Shown here: piece by piece, positions 1-5,890 of the stretch
How the letters are laid out: every line of letters starts with the position of its first letter
How positions within the stretch are numbered: position 1 is the first letter of the stretch
DNA from: Lachnospiraceae bacterium
GTDB lineage: Bacteria; Bacillota_A; Clostridia; Lachnospirales; Lachnospiraceae
Length of the DNA stretch: 16,060 nucleotides
Direction: 5' to 3'
NCBI GenBank assembly: GCA_017542725.1
Contig: JAFXWR010000115.1
Location: 1 to 16,060 of the forward strand
Translations under genes and position numbers: made by a program
Notes under the pieces: generated by a model
The model's input: the letters and a program-made list of their open reading frames with translations, nothing else
Database searches by the model: none
What the model was told of the DNA's origin: nothing

Positions 1-1
1 A

Positions 2-268
2 GGTTATGATAAGATTGAAAGTGATGCCTATGATTTAATAACTAAAAGGATAGCACCTGCAGTAATTGCAAATGATGGAAAACAAACACCAATGAAACAA
101 GTGCATCCTGTATTTATAGCTCAACATGCAACAGGTACTTGCTGTAGAGGATGTTTGGAGAGAATACACCATATTGAAAAGGATAGAGAATTAAATGTTG
201 AAGAGATAGATTATATTGTTAAAGTAATTATGTTATGGATAAAAAATGAGTTGGAGAGTAAAGTATGA
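2..268 (+). CDS. DUF4186 family protein, 5' end missing
   Basis: The reading frame is open from the window edge to a TGA whose last bases overlap the ATG of the next gene (ATGA). The 88 visible residues carry a block I recognise as the DUF4186 signature: HPVFIAQHATGTCCRGCLERIHH, with three cysteines (TCCRGC) and two histidines, followed by a hydrophobic helix ending near the C-terminus. DUF4186 proteins are about 110 residues, so roughly 20-30 N-terminal residues lie off the window. The function of the family is not established; the Cys/His cluster suggests metal binding, which is inference. The four-base overlap with the PIN-like gene downstream indicates translational coupling in one operon. 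Confidence 0.75.
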   Translation, partial: GYDKIESDAYDLITKRIAPAVIANDGKQTPMKQVHPVFIAQHATGTCCRGCLERIHHIEKDRELNVEEIDYIVKVIMLWIKNELESKV

Positions 269-855
269 ATTTAATATTCGTGGATTTTGAGAATGTCCAT
301 AATACTGGACTTAATGGATTAGAAAACTTAACAGAAAATGAAATAGTTTATTTGTTTTATTCTAAAAATACACCACATTTGCCTATGGATGTAGTTGCTA
401 AAATTAGCAAGAGTCCTGCTGATATTGAGTTGATTGAAAGTGGTGTAGGAAAAAATGCTATGGATTTTGTAATTGCTTCATATCTTGGGTATATGATAAA
501 TGAACATGATGATAATGTCGAGTATTATATTTTGTCAAAAGATAAAGGTTATAAGCCACTTGTGGATTTTTGGGAAGATTGGAATGTTAAAATGATAGGT
601 GATTTGACTCAATTCGCAAAAAAGAATAAAACAGTAGCAAAGAAGACAAAGCCAACAGTTTCAAAAGTAGAGCAAGCCTTAAGAAGTAATATTGGCAGGG
701 TATTATCAGGATATAAGAAAGATGCTAAAAATGCTGTAGTAGATGTAATTTTATCAAGTAAGACCAATACCGAGATAAATAATAAACTTGTAAAACTAAC
801 AGGAAGCACAAAAACGGCAGGTCAAATTTATCAAAAAATAAAAGAGTTTATATAG
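265..855 (+). CDS. PIN/NYN-like domain protein, putative ribonuclease
   Basis: This 196-aa protein starts with IFVDFENVHNTG, the opening strand and first acidic cluster (D7, E9, N10) typical of NYN/PIN-like nucleases. NAMDFVIASYLG (D67) and YILSKDKGY (D93) follow at the places where the family has its second and third acidic residues, giving a plausible metal-binding triad D7-D67-D93. The C-terminal 80 residues are Lys-rich and end in a small helical region that could bind nucleic acid. Family knowledge suggests RNA cleavage; the substrate is unknown. It is coupled to the DUF4186 gene by an ATGA overlap and is followed after 9 bases by the charged-repeat gene, so the three form one cassette. 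An accessory or host-takeover role is possible but unproven. Confidence 0.7.
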   Translation: MNLIFVDFENVHNTGLNGLENLTENEIVYLFYSKNTPHLPMDVVAKISKSPADIELIESGVGKNAMDFVIASYLGYMINEHDDNVEYYILSKDKGYKPLVDFWEDWNVKMIGDLTQFAKKNKTVAKKTKPTVSKVEQALRSNIGRVLSGYKKDAKNAVVDVILSSKTNTEINNKLVKLTGSTKTAGQIYQKIKEFI

Positions 856-864
856 GTGATTGAA

Positions 865-1098
865 ATGTCAAAGTGGTGTATGAATTATGAATCAGGGGAA
901 TATGAAGATATAGACGAAGATGGCTATAGTTGGACTCGTGGTGAGTATACGAATAATTGGGATGATAGTGAATACCGTAGAGAACGCGAAGAAGAAGAAA
1001 GACGGGAACGAGAAGAGGAAGAGGAACGTCGTAGGGAAGAGGAAGAAAGAGAACGAGAAGAAGAGGAACGCCGCAGGGAAGAAGAAAATGATTGGTAA
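865..1098 (+). CDS. Small Glu/Arg-rich protein, likely single alpha-helix
   Basis: The ATG at 865 is preferred because AGGTGA (854-859) lies 5 bases upstream; a GTG at 856 in the same frame is the alternative. The 77-aa product has an acidic, Trp/Tyr-rich N-terminal part (GEYEDIDEDGYSW) followed from about residue 37 by an almost pure run of Glu and Arg in blocks such as EEERRREEEEREREE, ending in NDW. Alternating E and R at i/i+4 is characteristic of stable single alpha-helices rather than coiled coils, as there are no hydrophobic seam residues. The DNA shows a 42-nt (14-codon) internal duplication: GAGGAACGYCGYAGGGAAGA recurs at 1021 and 1063. I know no function. It ends the operon just before a terminator. 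Confidence 0.6.
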   Translation: MSKWCMNYESGEYEDIDEDGYSWTRGEYTNNWDDSEYRREREEEERREREEEEERRREEEEREREEEERRREEENDW

Positions 1099-1106
1099 AT
1101 AGTTAT

Positions 1107-1138
1107 AACCTACCTTGAAAAAAGGTAGGTTTTTTATT
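1107..1138 (+). terminator. Rho-independent terminator closing the DUF4186/PIN cassette
   Basis: AACCTACCTT (1107-1116) pairs perfectly with AAGGTAGGTT (1122-1131) around a GAAAA loop, followed by TTTTATT. It lies 8 bases after the stop of the charged-repeat gene. Confidence 0.85.
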
Positions 1139-1233
1139 GAAATTTGTAAAAACAACATAAAACCCTTATAAATAAGCCACAAAAATGTTGAAATGTTGTG
1201 TATTAAAAACTATGATAAACACCTATTATTTAG

Positions 1234-1239
1234 TATAAT
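1234..1239 (+). promoter_or_regulatory. Probable -10 box for the metallopeptidase-HTH gene
   Basis: A consensus TATAAT lies 25 bases upstream of the ATG at 1264. No good -35 is present at the right spacing (TATGAT at 1211-1216 is the 17-bp option), so an activator or another context may be needed. Just upstream are a tandem AAATGTTG duplication (about 1183-1199) and a CTTATAAATAAG inverted repeat near 1165, which could be operator elements. Confidence 0.45.
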
Positions 1240-1263
1240 ATAAGGCATAAACGGAGGGCATTT

Positions 1264-3285
1264 ATGTCGTTTATTTCGACAGTTATTAATCATAGGTATT
1301 ATAGTGACATAATTGAAGCCAGCAATGGCTTCTTTTTGACTGTGTCCGATGAAATAGACCTACATAAGATTACTAACTTAGTAAAGTTCTCTCCAAACAT
1401 CAAATTTAAAGTTTGCGAGCGATTTGGTATTTGCAAAGGCAAAGGCACCAATGAGATAGATGCATACTTTAGTAGTTTTAAGAAGTTAAATCAATATTCT
1501 ATAAAAGATGAAGTTTCTAAATATCTAAAAGTTCCAAAGATTAATCGTGTGTTAAATATCTATGGCAACAGGAAAATAATAAATTGCGACATTGAGATGA
1601 AAATAGATATTGATACAAGTTCTATGCTCAGCAATTTATTCTATCAAGTATTAAATCCATATAAACAAATGTCCGTAATTGAGAGAGAAGATTCTAAATT
1701 AAAGACACTAACTTATTATATCAAATCAAGTTTTGTGGTTGATGGTATATTTAAAGAGTTTAAGGTTTTAGATGTAGTGAGAGATATGCCGGAGGCTCGA
1801 GTGCCAAAAGATGGTATAAGGTTATCTGCTAATTTAGTGCCTGTAATTAAGTCAGTTGATTTGCCATATTATGTTAATAGATTTATGAATAAATATGACA
1901 TAGATGGAATAGTTGATGTAGATGATGTAGTGGACAAGATGGGGCTTACTATAATTGATGCATTCACACTAAAACCAGTCAAAGGTAATAGAATCAAAGG
2001 CTTAGTTTGCATTTCAAATGGAACAGTTGAAGTTGAAGAGTGTACTCTTAATGTACACGAAGGAACAATACTCATTGATAAGAGCTTAAAAGACAAGTCA
2101 CTAGGCTCATATAGATTTGTAGTTTTGCATGAGTGTGTGCATTATGATTTACACAAAGAGTTCTTAACAGTTCGTAAGCAATTGATGGATATAAATGCGG
2201 AATGCAGCAATTATGAAACTGACACACCAAGAGCAATTATTGATGACATTGTAAAAAATGACAATCAATACTCTTGCGAAAGTAAAGTTGAATGGCAAGC
2301 CAATAATATTGCTGGTCGTGTGCTTGTACCAAGTGAAATGCTAGTATTAGAACTCTCAAAGAAGTATGAAGAATATGATTATTTTAATTCAGACAATAAA
2401 GAGAGCATACTTAGAGTCATAGCATCAGACCTTGCCGAGTTATTTGGTGCATCTAAAGAAGAGATATGCATAAGGATGAAACAAGTATCATTCTTTACAA
2501 ATGACATAGATTTAGCGCCTTATGAGACACCAGCATTATTCCCAGAAGAGAAAGAAGAAATATACAACACTGATGTTACATTTAGACAATTAATTGATGA
2601 TAACAAAGTGGTTTATACTGATAATAGATGTGTAATAAATAATGACAAATATTTCAATAATGGTGCTATCACATTTTATGGCAGAAAACATCCAAATGAG
2701 TCAATGATATTCTTTAAGAAGAATACCAACTATGACAGTTATACTGATGATGAACTTTATTATGTGAAGCCTACTAAAAAAATGATAGATAAGTCACTCG
2801 AAGAGTATAAAAAGTTATTCCCTGAAGATATTGATAATGCAATAGAATTCACTAAATTAGTTCAAAGTGAAAGTAAGATTGATGATTTCTTAAAGGCTGA
2901 TTTAAGAGATACAATTGTAAATATAATGAAAAACAAAAAACTTACCACTAATGCTATTAGTGAGAGAACTGGTTTATCGAGAACGGCAATTGTAAAACTA
3001 TTAAATGATAGATCTGCAAAATCAATCAATATACCAAATCTCGCAATAATTCTTAAGGCAGTTGGTGTTCCGCAAGGAAACGCACTGCGATATATCAAAA
3101 AAGTAATATATGACTTTGAAGATAGTTATAAAAACAAAGTAGTAGAACAAGTTATAACAAAATACTATGATTTAGATGATATGGAATTTGCTGAAAAAAT
3201 GAAACAACTCATTAAATTTGGCGAAATAATGGATAAAACTGGTAATGAGTTTTTATATGAAGAAGTAGAGTTTGAGAAAGTTTAA
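1264..3285 (+). CDS. ImmA/IrrE-like metallopeptidase fused to a C-terminal HTH
   Basis: This 673-aa protein has three parts. Residues 1-195 match nothing I recognise. The central part has HECVH at 289-293 (HEXXH zinc site), and VEWQANNIAGRVLVP at 342-356 gives the downstream Glu (E343) and the QAN.(I/F)A..LL.P pattern of ImmA/IrrE peptidases. Residues about 547-603 form an XRE-like HTH (ISERTGLSRTAIVKLL). Known ImmA-type proteins cleave phage or ICE repressors; the usual fusion has the HTH first, so this order is reversed and the protein is several times the usual length. The ATG is preceded by GGAGGG at 1253-1258. The gene has its own -10 box and its own terminator, so it is a stand-alone regulator next to the presumed repressor gene. 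A role in inactivating that repressor is inference. Confidence 0.75.
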   Translation: MSFISTVINHRYYSDIIEASNGFFLTVSDEIDLHKITNLVKFSPNIKFKVCERFGICKGKGTNEIDAYFSSFKKLNQYSIKDEVSKYLKVPKINRVLNIYGNRKIINCDIEMKIDIDTSSMLSNLFYQVLNPYKQMSVIEREDSKLKTLTYYIKSSFVVDGIFKEFKVLDVVRDMPEARVPKDGIRLSANLVPVIKSVDLPYYVNRFMNKYDIDGIVDVDDVVDKMGLTIIDAFTLKPVKGNRIKGLVCISNGTVEVEECTLNVHEGTILIDKSLKDKSLGSYRFVVLHECVHYDLHKEFLTVRKQLMDINAECSNYETDTPRAIIDDIVKNDNQYSCESKVEWQANNIAGRVLVPSEMLVLELSKKYEEYDYFNSDNKESILRVIASDLAELFGASKEEICIRMKQVSFFTNDIDLAPYETPALFPEEKEEIYNTDVTFRQLIDDNKVVYTDNRCVINNDKYFNNGAITFYGRKHPNESMIFFKKNTNYDSYTDDELYYVKPTKKMIDKSLEEYKKLFPEDIDNAIEFTKLVQSESKIDDFLKADLRDTIVNIMKNKKLTTNAISERTGLSRTAIVKLLNDRSAKSINIPNLAIILKAVGVPQGNALRYIKKVIYDFEDSYKNKVVEQVITKYYDLDDMEFAEKMKQLIKFGEIMDKTGNEFLYEEVEFEKV

Positions 3286-3301
3286 TAATAACTAATGATT
3301 T

Positions 3302-3340
3302 TAAGGGGATGAGCTAATACTTGACCCCTTATTTTTTTTT
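3302..3340 (+). terminator. Rho-independent terminator after the metallopeptidase-HTH gene
   Basis: TAAGGGG (3302-3308) pairs with CCCCTTA (3325-3331) across a 16-nt loop, followed by nine T residues (3332-3340). It separates this gene from the control region that follows. Confidence 0.85.
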
Positions 3341-3353
3341 GCAAAAAAGCATT

Positions 3354-3409
3354 AAAATCAAAATTTTGTCGACACATTTGTGTTGGTAAAAAATGCGATA
3401 AAATAAGGC
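3354..3409 (+). repeat. Imperfect direct repeat R1 in the control region (possible operator)
   Basis: It begins AAAATCAA, has the core CGACACATT at 3370-3378 and ends ATGCGATAAAATAAGGC. The core sits in an inverted repeat ACACA-TT-TGTGT (3372-3383). R2, about 87 bp downstream, shares the start, core and end. The pair lies between a terminator and the strong promoter of the XRE regulator, where repressor operators would be expected. No coding signal was seen in 3286-3653. Confidence 0.55.
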
Positions 3410-3439
3410 TTTTTTAGTTGCCTTATAAACAAACCCTTT

Positions 3440-3504
3440 AAAATCAAGGGTCTAGCCGACACATTCGTGGTTATACAAATAATGATAAAAATGATAAAAT
3501 GGGC
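3440..3504 (+). repeat. Imperfect direct repeat R2 in the control region (possible operator)
   Basis: It begins AAAATCAA, repeats CGACACATT at 3457-3465 followed by CGTGG, and ends ATGATAAAATGGGC. Relative to R1 it carries a few substitutions and a roughly 9-base expansion (extra ATGATAAAA). The dyad is weaker here (CAC-ATTC-GTG). The TGATAAAAT end could act as an extended -10 element. Confidence 0.5.
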
Positions 3505-3583
3505 ATAGTTGAAAATAAAGGGGTATAAAGCTATAAACGGACAATGAATAATAAAATTCTTAATAAAAATATATTGAGAAATA

Positions 3584-3612
3584 TTGACAAAATATTCCTA
3601 ACATGATATTAT
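3584..3612 (+). promoter_or_regulatory. Strong sigma-A-type promoter of the XRE regulator operon
   Basis: A perfect -35 TTGACA (3584-3589) is followed after exactly 17 bp by TATTAT (3607-3612), placing the transcript start near 3619, about 35 bases before the ATG at 3654. It is the best promoter in the window. Confidence 0.85.
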
Positions 3613-3653
3613 ATGTGTAAGAAAATAGGAAAAATAATGCAAGGAGTTCTACT

Positions 3654-4442
3654 ATGTTTGATAAAGAGAAATTTTACAAAAATGTAAGCTATATGGCAAA
3701 GCAACGAAATATAGCAATGGGTGAAATTGAGGATAAGCTAGAAATAAGTCACGGATACATTGCAAAGCTGGGAAGACCGAATTCACCATTACCATCAATT
3801 GATTATATCACAAAAATAGCCGATTTGCTAGATATAAGTATTGATTTGCTGGTGGATGGAGATTTAGGAAATCTATCAACACAAGAACAATTTATTATAG
3901 ACTTCCTACACAAATTGATTATTTTAACTAAAAACAATGCTATTGATTGGCTACCTGAAAAAATGGAGTTTTTTTCAAATGATGAAAGGCATGGATATAT
4001 TAGCAAGAATTATTTTTGGGGAAGAAATCTTTTTGAATCATCATTTAGAAATTACTATGTAATACCAGACTTGACTGCATATTTTGCAAAATTGCCAAAT
4101 GAAGAGGCATCTGTAATGGTAGTCAAGGTAGGATATAGTTCAAATGATCCTGAACCATCACAACTTGATGATTATGATTTACTGGCGACTGAAATATATA
4201 TAGTCACAAATGGAGATTACAATGGAGTGTGTAGTTCAGAGTATGTTGCAGATGAAATAAAAAATGAAATTAGTAAACTTGACAAAGTAGTATGTAATGC
4301 TAGATCGAAAATAGGTTTAAAATCAGATAGTAAAGAAATTATTAGTAGACTCTTAAATAATACCGATGATAACGGAAATCTAATAAATAATGGTATCAAT
4401 CCAGATTTTTTTAACACTGAAGAAGATATACCATTTCAATAA
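3654..4442 (+). CDS. XRE-family HTH regulator, presumed phage repressor
   Basis: The 262-aa protein has an N-terminal HTH of XRE type at about residues 5-65 (MGEIEDKLEISHGYIAKL, then IADLLDISIDLLVDGDL). The remaining roughly 190 residues match no repressor domain I recognise; there is no visible LexA-like Ala-Gly/Ser/Lys peptidase. It ends TEEDIPFQ, close to the acidic DDDIPF tail of single-strand-binding proteins. The ATG has AAGGAG 7 bases upstream and a near-consensus promoter. Position after two direct repeats and next to an ImmA-like peptidase gene supports a repressor or master regulator role. Unlike lambda-type repressors it points the same way as the lytic genes, which is odd. It is followed after 14 bases by the zinc-ribbon gene. 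Confidence 0.7.
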   Translation: MFDKEKFYKNVSYMAKQRNIAMGEIEDKLEISHGYIAKLGRPNSPLPSIDYITKIADLLDISIDLLVDGDLGNLSTQEQFIIDFLHKLIILTKNNAIDWLPEKMEFFSNDERHGYISKNYFWGRNLFESSFRNYYVIPDLTAYFAKLPNEEASVMVVKVGYSSNDPEPSQLDDYDLLATEIYIVTNGDYNGVCSSEYVADEIKNEISKLDKVVCNARSKIGLKSDSKEIISRLLNNTDDNGNLINNGINPDFFNTEEDIPFQ

Positions 4443-4456
4443 AAAGGAGGGTGAAT

Positions 4457-4639
4457 ATGGAAAAAGGAACTAACTGTCCAATTTGTACACATAAGTTGTT
4501 TGTGCCGGAAAAAAAGAACATAGAACTTGTTGTAAAATCCGAAGTAAAACCAGGTATGAATGTTGTAGGTTACATTAAATGTAAACACTGCGGAAACCAA
4601 GTGGCAATAGTAGAGCAAGTTTCAAAAGTTGCTGCATAA
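4457..4639 (+). CDS. Small zinc-ribbon protein
   Basis: AAGGAGG at 4444-4450 lies 6 bases before the ATG at 4457, which I prefer to the GTG at 4451. The 60-aa product has two CxxC knuckles, CPIC (C7, C10) and CKHC (C42, C45), separated by a beta-rich stretch, the layout of a zinc ribbon. No enzymatic motif is visible. It is cotranscribed with the XRE regulator and is the last gene before the hairpin leader. A role in binding RNA polymerase or nucleic acid would fit its fold and position but is only inference. Confidence 0.7.
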   Translation: MEKGTNCPICTHKLFVPEKKNIELVVKSEVKPGMNVVGYIKCKHCGNQVAIVEQVSKVAA

Positions 4640-4649
4640 AGAATGTAGC

Positions 4650-4689
4650 AAAAAAGGAATATAAGGCTATAGTCCAGCATTCCATTTTT
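4650..4689 (+). other. Leader hairpin 1
   Basis: AAAAAAGGAAT (4650-4660) pairs with ATTCC-A-TTTTT (4679-4689); the 18-nt loop holds the near-palindrome GGCTATAGTCC. An alternative helix pairs GAATG (4641-4645) with CATTC (4678-4682), so two folds compete for the same strand. It lies 10 bases after the zinc-ribbon stop codon and 2 bases before hairpin 2. Confidence 0.45.
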
Positions 4690-4691
4690 AC

Positions 4692-4757
4692 AATCGGGAT
4701 CTGACATAGTAATTCAAAATGACTTTGAGTTATTATGTTTGATCCCGATTTTTTTGT
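4692..4757 (+). terminator. Leader hairpin 2: very long stem with U-tract (terminator-like)
   Basis: AATCGGGATC (4692-4701) pairs perfectly with GATCCCGATT (4741-4750). The stem continues inward with ACATAGTAA (4704-4712) against TTATTATGT (4730-4738) and TCAAA (4714-4718) against TTTGA (4724-4728), leaving a 5-nt loop. The whole is about 26 bp with one mismatch and a few G-U pairs. T residues run to 4755. It should terminate the regulator operon, although its stem is far longer than a usual terminator. Confidence 0.75.
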
Positions 4758-4820
4758 TTCAAATAATTATAACCAGCAATAGCTGTTTATATAAATATCT
4801 GTTTCATTGTAATTACTAAA

Positions 4821-4910
4821 CGATATCGAATGAGACAGTGGAAAATGTGTAAAGAGATAGTGTATTAAAACACAATCTTTACAGACACTGTTCTTTTGAT
4901 ACCGTTTTTT
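4821..4910 (+). terminator. Leader hairpin 3: 84-nt stem-loop with U-tract (attenuator candidate)
   Basis: The outer stem is CG-a-TATCGAAT-GA (4821-4833) plus ACAGTG (4835-4840) against CACTGT (4886-4891) and on to GATA-c-CG (ending 4904). An inner stem is TGTAAAGA (4848-4855) with TCTTTACA (4876-4883), topped by GTGT/ACAC (4860-4863 with 4870-4873). Six T residues follow directly (4905-4910). It lies between the regulator operon and the replication operon, and no strong promoter is visible downstream of it. Confidence 0.6.
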
Positions 4911-4955
4911 CTTTGCACATTTTCAATCAAAAAATTAAAAGATTGAGGTGCAAAG
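4911..4955 (+). promoter_or_regulatory. Leader hairpin 4 covering the ribosome site of the next gene
   Basis: CTTTGCAC (4911-4918) is the exact reverse complement of GTGCAAAG (4948-4955); TCAATC (4923-4928) pairs with GATTGA (4941-4946) inside it. The Shine-Dalgarno GAGGTG (4945-4950), 7 bases before the ATG at 4958, lies in the 3' arm. The folded RNA would block translation of the first gene of the replication operon. Confidence 0.6.
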
Positions 4956-4957
4956 TT

Positions 4958-5548
4958 ATGAAGGAACAATGTAACAAAGTAAAGAGAACTAGTTATTTTA
5001 ATTCTAACCGTGGGAGCTACTTGGATGAAGAGAGGCAAGAATATGTCTATGAGGTACTTACATATGATGAAAATGACAGACCTATACCATCGCAAGTAAG
5101 AGTAGCTGTTACGAAAGACAATACTGAAATTATTAAGTATTTAGATGAGCAGGATCACAAAGAAGATTTGCAAGAAAGATACCAAAAGGAAAACTCTATA
5201 TGTTCCATTAACCAAGATGTAAGTTTTGATGATGGCAAGACATTTGGGAACAGCGTATTAAATAAAATCACTGACCCTAATAGTGATATTTACAAGATTC
5301 TATTTGATGATGAATTAAAAAGCAAGAAAAAATCTCGAATAAATGATTTCTATAAAACTCTTAAACCAATCGATATTGAGTTGATACAAGAGCATATTTT
5401 TAATCACAAAACGATATCTCAAGTAGCAAAAGAACTAAAGCAAAATGAAAATGCACTTGAATCAAGGTTCAGGCGAATAAGGCAAAAGGCATCAGAGTTT
5501 TATGGTATAGAGCTACCAAAGCATAAAAATGACGGAAAGCAAGTATAG
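4958..5548 (+). CDS. Sigma-factor region-4-like HTH protein
   Basis: The ATG at 4958 follows GAGGTG by 7 bases; an upstream in-frame TTG at 4913 lies inside the hairpin region and has no ribosome site, so I reject it. The 196-aa product has a polar N-terminal part (residues 1-110) with no recognised domain. The C-terminal part has a sigma-70 region-4-like HTH at about 130-185 (LKPIDIELIQEHIFNHKTISQVAKELKQNENALESRFRRIRQ). Proteins of this type occur in clostridial phages as transcription regulators, and region-4 similarity does not prove sigma activity. As the first gene after a structured leader, it may drive or gate the replication operon. It overlaps the mini-ORF at 5529. Confidence 0.65.
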   Translation: MKEQCNKVKRTSYFNSNRGSYLDEERQEYVYEVLTYDENDRPIPSQVRVAVTKDNTEIIKYLDEQDHKEDLQERYQKENSICSINQDVSFDDGKTFGNSVLNKITDPNSDIYKILFDDELKSKKKSRINDFYKTLKPIDIELIQEHIFNHKTISQVAKELKQNENALESRFRRIRQKASEFYGIELPKHKNDGKQV

Positions 5549-5560
5549 ATATAGGAGGTA
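5525..5560 (+). repeat. Gene-junction leader repeat, copy 1 (mini-ORF plus ribosome site)
   Basis: AAAAATGACGGA, six variable bases, GTATAGATATA, then GGAGGTA. Copy 2 at 7307-7343 differs only in the six variable bases and one inserted A. It straddles the stop codon of the upstream gene and provides the ribosome site of the next. Its ATG (5529) opens the frame MTESKYRYRRYLI, which runs on in frame into the gene that starts at 5568. Confidence 0.75.
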
Positions 5561-5567
5561 TTTGATT

Positions 5568-5750
5568 ATGAAACATAACATAAAAGTAATGTTAGAAACA
5601 AAAGATGGAAGAGAGCAGATTACTGAAAACAAACACTTAAAAATAAGAGAGCGAATAATGAAGTGGTTGTTTGGAGATTTTTGCGAAGTAATAGTTCTCA
5701 ATCCATCTAAAAAAATTGACAAGATTCAAATTGAAGAAGTAAAGGAGTAG
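5568..5750 (+). CDS. Hypothetical protein, 60 aa
   Basis: AGGAGG at 5553-5558 lies 9 bases before the ATG at 5568, so I take this start. The frame is open back to ATG 5529 and could give a 73-aa form beginning MTESKYRYRRYL. The protein is highly charged, with basic and acidic patches and a short amphipathic strand (FCEVIVLNP), and has no membrane segment or recognised motif. The start of the next small gene lies 2 bases after the stop codon, indicating tight coupling. I do not recognise it. Confidence 0.6.
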   Translation: MKHNIKVMLETKDGREQITENKHLKIRERIMKWLFGDFCEVIVLNPSKKIDKIQIEEVKE

Positions 5751-5752
5751 GT

Positions 5753-5890
5753 ATGGTATCAAAAGATAAGACAAAAGAATATGTGATATTGGAGTTCGTG
5801 ATAAAAGGCATTGACTATTTAAGAGCTTTGCTTATGGCTCGGAAAAACGAACTTGATAGGTCATATGAAAGTGTGACTGTAGATGAATGA
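5753..5890 (+). CDS. Hypothetical small protein, 45 aa
   Basis: The frame from ATG 5753 to TGA 5888-5890 has AAGGAG (overlapping the upstream stop region) about 6 bases before it. Its end overlaps the helicase ATG at 5883 by eight bases, so its translation likely feeds that of the helicase, which has no clear ribosome site of its own. The sequence, MVSKDKTKEYVILEFVIKGI then DYLRALLMARKNELDRSYES, looks like one or two amphipathic helices. I know no family for it. Confidence 0.6.
   Translation: MVSKDKTKEYVILEFVIKGIDYLRALLMARKNELDRSYESVTVDE

Noticed and set aside
892..1182. 96-aa frame on the minus strand, Phe-rich
   Set aside because: It is the mirror of the Glu/Arg repeat (GAA/GAG reads as TTC/CTC), has no ribosome site and crosses the terminator.
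2862..3098. Minus-strand 78-aa frame with hydrophobic C-terminus
   Set aside because: It is antisense to the HTH part of the 673-aa protein and has no ribosome site or promoter.
3286..3653. Small gene in the 368-base gap
   Set aside because: Frames are short and lack a ribosome site; the sequence is repeats, A/T runs and a promoter.
4913..4957. Upstream TTG start for the sigma-like protein
   Set aside because: These 15 codons lie inside the ribosome-masking hairpin, have no Shine-Dalgarno, and ATG 4958 has GAGGTG at good spacing.
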